Of a DNA stretch of 64,000 nt, positions 59,226-64,000 are shown one piece after another. Source of the stretch: JACKDW01 sp964621785 (GTDB lineage Bacteria; Myxococcota_A; Polyangia; Nannocystales; Nannocystaceae). The translations under genes and the position numbers were made by a program. The stretch covers positions 20,672-84,671 of the forward strand of contig CAZUPD010000018.1 of the NCBI GenBank assembly GCA_964621785.1. Direction: 5' to 3'. Under the pieces are notes generated by a model. It was given only the letters and a program-made list of their open reading frames with translations, was not told where the DNA came from and searched no databases. The first letter of the stretch is position 1; every line of letters begins with the position of its first letter.

Positions 59226-60646
59226 CCGAACGTCCCACGATCGTGGGCATCGCGACCGGGACACCCGATGGGGGTGTCTCGGTCGTGCGTATCAGCGGGT
59301 CGATGGCCGGCAACATTCTCGCCGAGTTGATTGGCAAACAGCTTCGACCGCGGATGTTGAGCCTCGCGCGACTGCAGGTCGGCGACGGTTTTGAACAGAT
59401 ACTCGCCGTGTGGATGCCCGGTCCGGCGTCGTTTACCGGTGAGGATGTCGTCGAGTTGCATATACATGCGGGTAGTGAGAACACCCGCGAAGTCACCGAA
59501 GCGATTTTGCAGCGCGGGGCCGTGGCCGCAAAGCCGGGGGAGTTTAGCCGTCGGGCCTTTGCCAACGGCAAAATGACTCTCGACCAGGCCGAGGGGGTTG
59601 CTGCTCTCATCGGTGCCCAGACCCAAGCAGCACTGCACCAAGCCCGCAGGTTGGTCGCCGGCGAGCTCGGGCGAACGGTCGCGGAGCTACGCGCCCAGGT
59701 GTGGGAACTCTTGTGTGAGATCGAGGCCAATCTCGATTTTCCAGAAGATGTCGATACAAATAGTTTTAAAAGATGGACCCAGGAACTCGAGCAGTTTGAA
59801 ACAATTCTCGACGGGTGGGCGCGTCGGTTTGAACACGGACGACGCGCCCGTGAGTGCGCCCGGTTTGTTCTCGCCGGTCCACCCAACGCCGGCAAGAGTG
59901 CGCTGTTCAATCGCCTGATCGGCCGCGGGCGTTCGATCGTTTCGAGTGTGCCGGGGACAACCCGAGACTATGTCGAAGCCAGCCTCGATCTGGGGCCCTA
60001 TCGGGCGCTCCTGGTTGACACCGCGGGGGTACGGACCCGAGCCGACGACGGTGGCGAACTGCTCGACGCGGTCGAAGTCGAGGGAATCGACCGCAGCCGC
60101 GATCAGATGGCAGGTGCCGATATCGTGATCTGGGTCGAGTCGGCGGAGGCCTTGCCCGTTTCGCTTCCGCAGCTCGAAGGAGTTGAGGTTGTCCGCGTGG
60201 AAAACAAGCGTGACCTCGTCGCCCGTGGATTTTCTCGACGTACCGTTTTTCCTGATGTTGAGCTGCGCGAGACGGAACACGACAAAGACCACGGGCTGCA
60301 TCGCACGGGTCATTCCAGCCGAGACACGGATGGGTGGATCGGTGTAAGTGCACAGACTGGAGATGGTTGCGAGACGCTGTGCGCCCGCCTGCGTGCATGG
60401 TTTTCGTCTGGCGGCGATGATGCGTGGATCGGCCTGGCCCGTCACCGAGACCGCGCGCACGATGCCCTTCAGGCTGTCACCGAAGCGCGCGAGTTGTTGC
60501 AAGGGCAGGCGGGTCTCGAGCTGGTCGCGTTCTCCCTCGATGTCGCCCGGCGCAGGCTCGATGAGATCACCGGACGCAGCGACCTCGGCCCCGTCGGAGC
60601 CGACCTTTTGAATAGTATTTTTGGGAAATTTTGTATCGGCAAATAA
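59222..60646 (+). CDS. mnmE: tRNA modification GTPase MnmE (TrmE)
   Basis: 474 residues. With MnmG it forms 5-carboxymethylaminomethyl-uridine at U34 of tRNAs. The folate-binding N-terminal domain has IVGIATGTPDGGVSVVRISG and the LHIHAGSEN/GEFSRRAFANGKMTLDQAEG region. The G domain has Walker A GPPNAGKSALFNRL (near residue 220), SSVPGTTRDYVEA, DTAGVR and a NKRD-type base motif (VENKRDLV). The C-terminus ends FGKFCIGK with the conserved Cys. mnmG is not next door; bacterioferritin follows instead. It carries two motif copies (59457, 60343). Confidence 0.96.
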   Translation: MTERPTIVGIATGTPDGGVSVVRISGSMAGNILAELIGKQLRPRMLSLARLQVGDGFEQILAVWMPGPASFTGEDVVELHIHAGSENTREVTEAILQRGAVAAKPGEFSRRAFANGKMTLDQAEGVAALIGAQTQAALHQARRLVAGELGRTVAELRAQVWELLCEIEANLDFPEDVDTNSFKRWTQELEQFETILDGWARRFEHGRRARECARFVLAGPPNAGKSALFNRLIGRGRSIVSSVPGTTRDYVEASLDLGPYRALLVDTAGVRTRADDGGELLDAVEVEGIDRSRDQMAGADIVIWVESAEALPVSLPQLEGVEVVRVENKRDLVARGFSRRTVFPDVELRETEHDKDHGLHRTGHSSRDTDGWIGVSAQTGDGCETLCARLRAWFSSGGDDAWIGLARHRDRAHDALQAVTEARELLQGQAGLELVAFSLDVARRRLDEITGRSDLGPVGADLLNSIFGKFCIGK

Positions 60647-60649
60647 CCG

Positions 60650-60670
60650 CGGGACGAGAAGTTCGTCCCG
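60650..60670. terminator. Hairpin between mnmE and bfr
   Basis: The stem CGGGACGA/TCGTCCCG with a short loop lies between two convergent genes. There is no T-run on either side, so termination strength is doubtful. Confidence 0.35.
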
Positions 60671-60689
60671 TTGTCCCGACACCGCGATT

Positions 60690-61157
60690 TCAAGCAAGTT
60701 GCTGCGCGCAGTAGAGCTGCTCGCCGAGTTGCTTGATCAATTCGAGTTGGGTCTCGAGCCAGTCGGTGTGTTCCTCTTCGGACACCAAAATTCCCTCGAG
60801 TAGCTCGCGGGTTCCGTTGTCGCCGGCATCTCGGCACATCGCTACGGCCTTGTTGAGGCGGTCGATGGCCTCGTACTCGAGTTTCAGGTCGAGCTCGAAT
60901 TGTTCCTTGACCGTCTCGCCGACATTGACCTTGTTGTAGCGCTGTAGGTTGGGGACGCCGTCGAAAAATAGAATTCGGTCGATGATCTGGTCGGCGTGCT
61001 TCATCTCGTCGATGGACTCGGCCCGGACCTTGCTTGCGAGCTTGGCGAAGCCCCAGTTCCCGCACATCTTGGCGTGGATAAAGTATTGGTTGATCGCCGT
61101 CAGTTCCGCCGTGAGGACGTCGTTGAGCATCTCGATGATGTTGGGTTTGCTCTTCAT
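60690..61157 (-). CDS. bfr: Bacterioferritin
   Basis: 155-residue ferritin-like iron-storage protein. The four-helix bundle carries the di-iron ligands: Glu18 (AELTAINQYF), Glu51 and His54 (ESIDEMKHAD), and the second Glu/EEEH set (ILVSEEEHTDWLETQ). A Met in IHAKMCGNW corresponds to the haem ligand position (Met52-type) region; I cannot be sure of haem binding. Bfd, which releases iron from Bfr, is encoded 240 bp upstream on the same strand, as in many bacteria. It faces mnmE convergently. Confidence 0.95.
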   Translation of the reverse strand: MKSKPNIIEMLNDVLTAELTAINQYFIHAKMCGNWGFAKLASKVRAESIDEMKHADQIIDRILFFDGVPNLQRYNKVNVGETVKEQFELDLKLEYEAIDRLNKAVAMCRDAGDNGTRELLEGILVSEEEHTDWLETQLELIKQLGEQLYCAQQLA

Positions 61158-61356
61158 TTCGGCGGCAAACTACCACTTTTGTTAAGTTGCGCGAGCCTCT
61201 ACGCCTTGCGCTGTTTGCACGGATCTTGACTGTGAAACAGCTAGTCAACTCCAACCACCGCAGGTTGGTGAGTCGGGTGAAGTTGAGAATGAGTTTCATC
61301 GCCGACGTGCTGCATTTGTTGCATCGGCAATGATTTTGAAACTTCGGGCAACAAAA

Positions 61357-61378
61357 AACCGGGTTGAAAAACCCGGTT
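61357..61378 (-). terminator. Terminator after bfd
   Basis: On the minus strand the stem AACCGGGT/ACCCGGTT is followed by TTTTTTGT, a strong intrinsic terminator 23 bp past the bfd stop, so bfr needs its own promoter or readthrough. Confidence 0.9.
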
Positions 61379-61400
61379 CGTGGCCTGTTGACGCGGAGGT

Positions 61401-61601
61401 TTAGTCACTCGTGATGGTTTGCTGACCATCGCGGCGCACCAGACTCGAGCTCTCGAGGAGTTGGCGGATCTGGTTGACGCAGGCACCACAACCAGTTCCC
61501 GCCTGACACCGTGTCTGGATTTCGGGAAGCGTGCCGGCGCCGCGGCGGGCTTCGTCGACGATGGTTTGGGATGAGACGCCTTTACACAGACATACGATCA
61601 T
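61401..61601 (-). CDS. bfd: Bacterioferritin-associated ferredoxin Bfd
   Basis: 66 residues. The BFD-like [2Fe-2S] pattern is present: CLCKG near the start and RCQAGTGCGACVNQIR near the middle, giving Cys4, Cys6, Cys39 and Cys42-type ligands. It reduces bacterioferritin to release stored iron. A Fur-like box lies 26 bp upstream of its start. The gene is small but unambiguous next to bfr. Confidence 0.92.
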   Translation of the reverse strand: MIVCLCKGVSSQTIVDEARRGAGTLPEIQTRCQAGTGCGACVNQIRQLLESSSLVRRDGQQTITSD

Positions 61602-61626
61602 CGGTTTGTACTCCGCGCGTTTTGAT

Positions 61627-61641
61627 GTGATTGAGAATCAC
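61627..61641. promoter_or_regulatory. Fur-like operator upstream of bfd
   Basis: GTGATTGAGAATCAC is a perfect six-base inverted repeat with a three-base centre, and the extended TGATTGAGAATCACTTTCA matches the Fur box style (TGATAATNATTATCA). Fur repression of bfd in iron-replete cells is known elsewhere, so the call is plausible; no Fur gene is present here. Confidence 0.65.
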
Positions 61642-61710
61642 TTTCAAAATACATGATCTTTGTAAACGAGGATCCGTTCGTCGACAAGATTCTGAAAACG
61701 AAATTCAAAA

Positions 61711-61733
61711 CCGCCCCTTGTGAGGAGGGGCGG
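61711..61733 (-). terminator. Terminator after the subtilase gene
   Basis: On the minus strand the stem CCGCCCCT/AGGGGCGG is followed by TTTTGAATTT, about 25 bp past the subtilase stop. Confidence 0.75.
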
Positions 61734-61757
61734 CGGGTTTAGCGGCGGAGTGCAGCG

Positions 61758-63623
61758 TTATGCGCAAGAAGCGCGAAGGGCGGAGCGATAGCTCAAGAGC
61801 CCGATCCAGAGTGCGAGTGCGGCGTTTGCCGCCAGCCAAAGCTGATCGACGACAGGGCCTCCAGGGAGTCCAGTGATCAGGGTTGGGAGCACGATTGCTC
61901 CATGGAGGAGGAGCGCCGCGTAGCCAAACGATAGCCCGGCCAGCGGCGCGCGCAGTCGCTTGACTCCGAGCAGCGCCAAAATCGCCAGTACTGGCACGGC
62001 CGCTGACATCAACAGCGGCGAGCCAAAACCGAGGCCGGTGATTTCGGCGAGGCCATAGGCCAGCGGAGTGAAGCCGAGACCTGTTCCGACCGCGGCGCCT
62101 GCTGCGGCACCGGCCGCAAGTTTGAATTGCCGGCGCCGCGCCACCGAACCCGCACCTGCCAACATTCCAGAGAGACCGAGACCCAGCAGTCCGAGGATGC
62201 CCCCGCGCTCACCGGTGTACTCCGACTTGGCGGCCGAAACCGCAGCTGCGGCGTCGATGATACCCGCGCCGTACTCCTCGTCCCACTCGACATCATTGGG
62301 GTGGACGGCGGTCTGTTTGAGGATGCGTTCTACTTCGTCGGGATTTGTCACACCGGCGGAGACCACCAACGCAGCGACACCCGCCGCGTGGGGCGAGGCC
62401 ATCGACGTTCCTTGTAGCCACATGTATTCGTTGTGTTGGGGGTCCTGCAGCTTGATGGTGTTTTGCAGCACGCCGTCGGGGTGACCATCGCCGTTTTTAT
62501 CGGCCCGGGTATCGCCGCCGGGCGCCGAGATATCGAGGTGCTTTCCCCAGTTCGAATACCAGGTGCGCTCGCCGGCGAAGTCGGTCGCCGCGACAGCGAC
62601 CGCACCCTTGTGGGCTGCCGGGTAGCCGATTCGACCTTTCTTTTCGTTCCCCGCTGCACATACAACTGTCACGCCGTTGTCGTGGGCATACTCGACGGCC
62701 TTGGCGAGTACGCGCGAGGGCAGTGGTCCGCCGAGGCTCATGTTGATGACATGGGCACCGTTGTCGGCGGCATATCGAATGGCGTTGGCGATCGCCCCGA
62801 CCGAGCCGCGGCCGTCACCCGACAACACCTTGAGCGGCATGATGGTCGAGTCAAACGCCACGCCGGCGACCCCGATATTGTTGTCGGTTGTCTGGGCGAC
62901 GGTGCCGGCGACATGGGTGCCGTGGAGGTGATCATCGAGCCCGTCGGGAAGGGCGTTGGAGAGGAAGGTTTTACCGTGGGTAAACTTGGTCCCGGCGAGG
63001 TCGGGAACTTGGCGGGCACCTTCGGGACCATCTTTCCAGGCGACGCCAGTATCGATGACAGCGACAATTGTGTCGGCACCGCGGGTTTGGGTCCACGCCT
63101 CGGGTGCGTGGATCTGTTCCATGTGCCATTGCAGCGGGAACATTTCGTCGTTGGGTTCAAACCGGTTCGAGCGCGCGGGGTCGACATCGGCCGGAACCGC
63201 GTCGGTCCCGATCAGCTCGTAGACCATCTCCGGCTCACTGCCCTCGACCAGGGGATTGTTGGCGAGCAGCTGTTGAAGTTGTTGCAGGTGTGCGGGTGTG
63301 CCGGAGACCCGGTACAGGTGCTCGCCTTCGCTGTAATACCCAGCTGTCTGGGCCCCGAGGCTGCGGGCGAGTTGGGCGATCGCCTGCTCGCTTCCCCCTT
63401 CGCCATCGGCCGGCTCAACAAAGTCGATCAGCAGCGCACCGGTGTGTTGACCGGCAGAAGTCTGGGCGAGGATCGTTGCGACATCGGTATCGAGATCGGC
63501 GGCCGAGATGCCAGTGTCATCGCTGCTGTGGTGGGCGACGAGAACACCGGCGAGGACGAGCAGGCCGGTCGATGCGAGTGCCAGGCGGCGGCGGGAAGGG
63601 GTCGGGTTGTGTGGGCGATTCAT
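61758..63623 (-). CDS. Exported subtilisin-like serine protease with C-terminal membrane helices
   Basis: 621 residues from ATG 63623. The signal-anchor is LALASTGLLVLAGVLVA. An N-terminal pro-region (about 30-155) has TGALLIDFVEPADG and LYRVSGTPAHLQQLQQLL, resembling an inhibitor_I9 prodomain. The S8 catalytic triad is Asp191 (VIDTGVAW), His234 (HGTHVAGT) and Ser407 (GTSMASPHAAG), with the oxyanion Asn in AAGNEKKG. After residue 455 a Gly/Ala-rich segment, RRR, and about four hydrophobic helices follow, which would tether the protease to a membrane. An active exported protease is expected. Substrates are unknown. Confidence 0.9.
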   Translation of the reverse strand: MNRPHNPTPSRRRLALASTGLLVLAGVLVAHHSSDDTGISAADLDTDVATILAQTSAGQHTGALLIDFVEPADGEGGSEQAIAQLARSLGAQTAGYYSEGEHLYRVSGTPAHLQQLQQLLANNPLVEGSEPEMVYELIGTDAVPADVDPARSNRFEPNDEMFPLQWHMEQIHAPEAWTQTRGADTIVAVIDTGVAWKDGPEGARQVPDLAGTKFTHGKTFLSNALPDGLDDHLHGTHVAGTVAQTTDNNIGVAGVAFDSTIMPLKVLSGDGRGSVGAIANAIRYAADNGAHVINMSLGGPLPSRVLAKAVEYAHDNGVTVVCAAGNEKKGRIGYPAAHKGAVAVAATDFAGERTWYSNWGKHLDISAPGGDTRADKNGDGHPDGVLQNTIKLQDPQHNEYMWLQGTSMASPHAAGVAALVVSAGVTNPDEVERILKQTAVHPNDVEWDEEYGAGIIDAAAAVSAAKSEYTGERGGILGLLGLGLSGMLAGAGSVARRRQFKLAAGAAAGAAVGTGLGFTPLAYGLAEITGLGFGSPLLMSAAVPVLAILALLGVKRLRAPLAGLSFGYAALLLHGAIVLPTLITGLPGGPVVDQLWLAANAALALWIGLLSYRSALRASCA

Positions 63624-63961
63624 GGGCGTACGACTTTTGCTGGCTTGAGTATATTTTAAGATCGCGGCGTGGGTGTTCGCGGGACCGAGGTGTCGGGCCG
63701 CGACAGACTGCGAACGGCGGCGCCGGCGTTCTCCTCGCTTCGAGGTAATTCGCACGATCGTTTTAGGATCTCGGTGTGGTTTTTGACGCTTGCGCCGACC
63801 CAGAGTTTCGAATTTGGAGGCGGCGGTTCAGGATGGCAGATCGCGGGCGATCGGAGGTACCAGCGGCGAGCTGCGGTATTCCCGAAAGCTGGTCGACGGC
63901 GATGAGCGAAATGCGTTTCGCGGGTGTGTTTGCGCGAGACTCTGGTATGCTCGCCGACCTT
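63624..63961. other. Upstream region shared by the subtilase and tRNA-Arg genes
   Basis: No gene is seen in 338 bp. An A+T-rich GAGTATATTTTAAG near 63646 may belong to the subtilase promoter, and TATGCT (63946-63951) is a candidate -10 for the tRNA. Confidence 0.4.
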
Positions 63962-64000
63962 GCGTCCGTAGCTCAGCTGGATAGAGCACCGGACTTCGAA
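63962..64000 (+). tRNA. tRNA-Arg(UCG), 3' part outside window
   Basis: The acceptor 5' strand GCGTCCG, U8 A9, D-arm GCTCAGCTGGATAGAGC and anticodon stem CCGGA lead to the loop CTTCGAA, which puts anticodon TCG in positions 34-36 and reads CGA codons. The rest of the gene is cut off by the window end. Confidence 0.9.

Larger units (their letters stand above)
705..62664. repeat. Dispersed 10-bp palindrome family TGYANNTRCA (38 copies across the window)
   Basis: Exact matches found by eye start at 705, 1214, 4780, 5854, 6569, 6886, 13141, 15373, 15935, 16292, 16721, 17441, 17816, 18308, 19509, 19686, 19692, 20148, 23620, 23810, 26781, 29088, 29175, 30636, 32528, 37856, 39871, 40432, 42334, 49030, 49447, 50692, 54156, 54262, 56920, 59457, 60343 and 62655. 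Frequent one-base variants include TGCATGCGCA (15266, 22507) and TGTATGCGCA (11843). The dyad often extends to TTGYANNTRCAA. Coordinates span first to last copy; the copies are separate sites. Confidence 0.85.

Overview
The window is G+C-rich bacterial chromosome (my estimate is low 60s % G+C). It is densely packed, uses many GTG starts and contains several GTGA/ATGA stop-start overlaps. It looks like a deltaproteobacterium/myxobacterium, probably of the Nannocystis/Plesiocystis type. The reasons are lipoproteins with long Thr/Glu/Asp linkers behind a lipobox (25881, 46095, 19014), ECF sigma factors with FecR-type partners, a two-haem membrane cytochrome c, and a large B12-dependent MetH. No phage, integrase, transposase or CRISPR array was seen.

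Layout. 0-3.5 kb: the end of an SDR dehydrogenase, a secreted protein, a BioF-type enzyme and rsmG. 3.48-4.33 kb: a non-coding tandem-repeat array bracketed by two ParB-type parS sites. 4.3-14.2 kb: rhomboid-TPR protein, tsaD, rsmA, a second small repeat array, mutM, an ECF sigma factor, speA, membrane cytochrome c and a SpoU/TrmH methyltransferase. 14.3-18.8 kb: an unusual two-gene unit, a membrane GHKL ATPase fused to a periplasmic transglutaminase plus a second, decayed GHKL-like protein. 19-28 kb: surface lipoproteins, an ECF/FecR pair, aspartate kinase, TPR protein and a coiled-coil Zn-ribbon protein. 28.4-36.3 kb: metH and a small polysaccharide-type group (MBL-fold protein, TylF-type methyltransferase, O-antigen ligase). 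36.7-43.2 kb: an AddB/AddA-like helicase-nuclease pair in which the AddA-side nuclease has lost its catalytic residues. 43.9-50.1 kb: a four-gene minus-strand unit (NapH-like Fe-S membrane protein, lipoprotein, FMN-binding-like periplasmic protein, outer-membrane barrel) whose two end members share a proline-rich repeat. 50.8-60.6 kb: origin-type genes. gyrB, recF and dnaN run left; rpmH, rnpA, yidD, yidC, khpB and mnmE run right. dnaA is missing from its usual place, and the 448-bp divergent gap is the best oriC candidate by position. 60.7-64 kb: bacterioferritin, bfd with a Fur-like box, a subtilase and the start of tRNA-Arg(UCG).

A second layer overlies all of this. A degenerate 10-bp palindrome, TGYANNTRCA, occurs 38 times by hand count, where about two would be expected from base composition. 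Most copies lie inside unrelated conserved genes and in all three codon phases, so the constraint appears to act on the DNA rather than the protein. This dispersed motif, the GHKL-transglutaminase pair and the Fe-S/barrel cluster are the best candidates here for undescribed biology.
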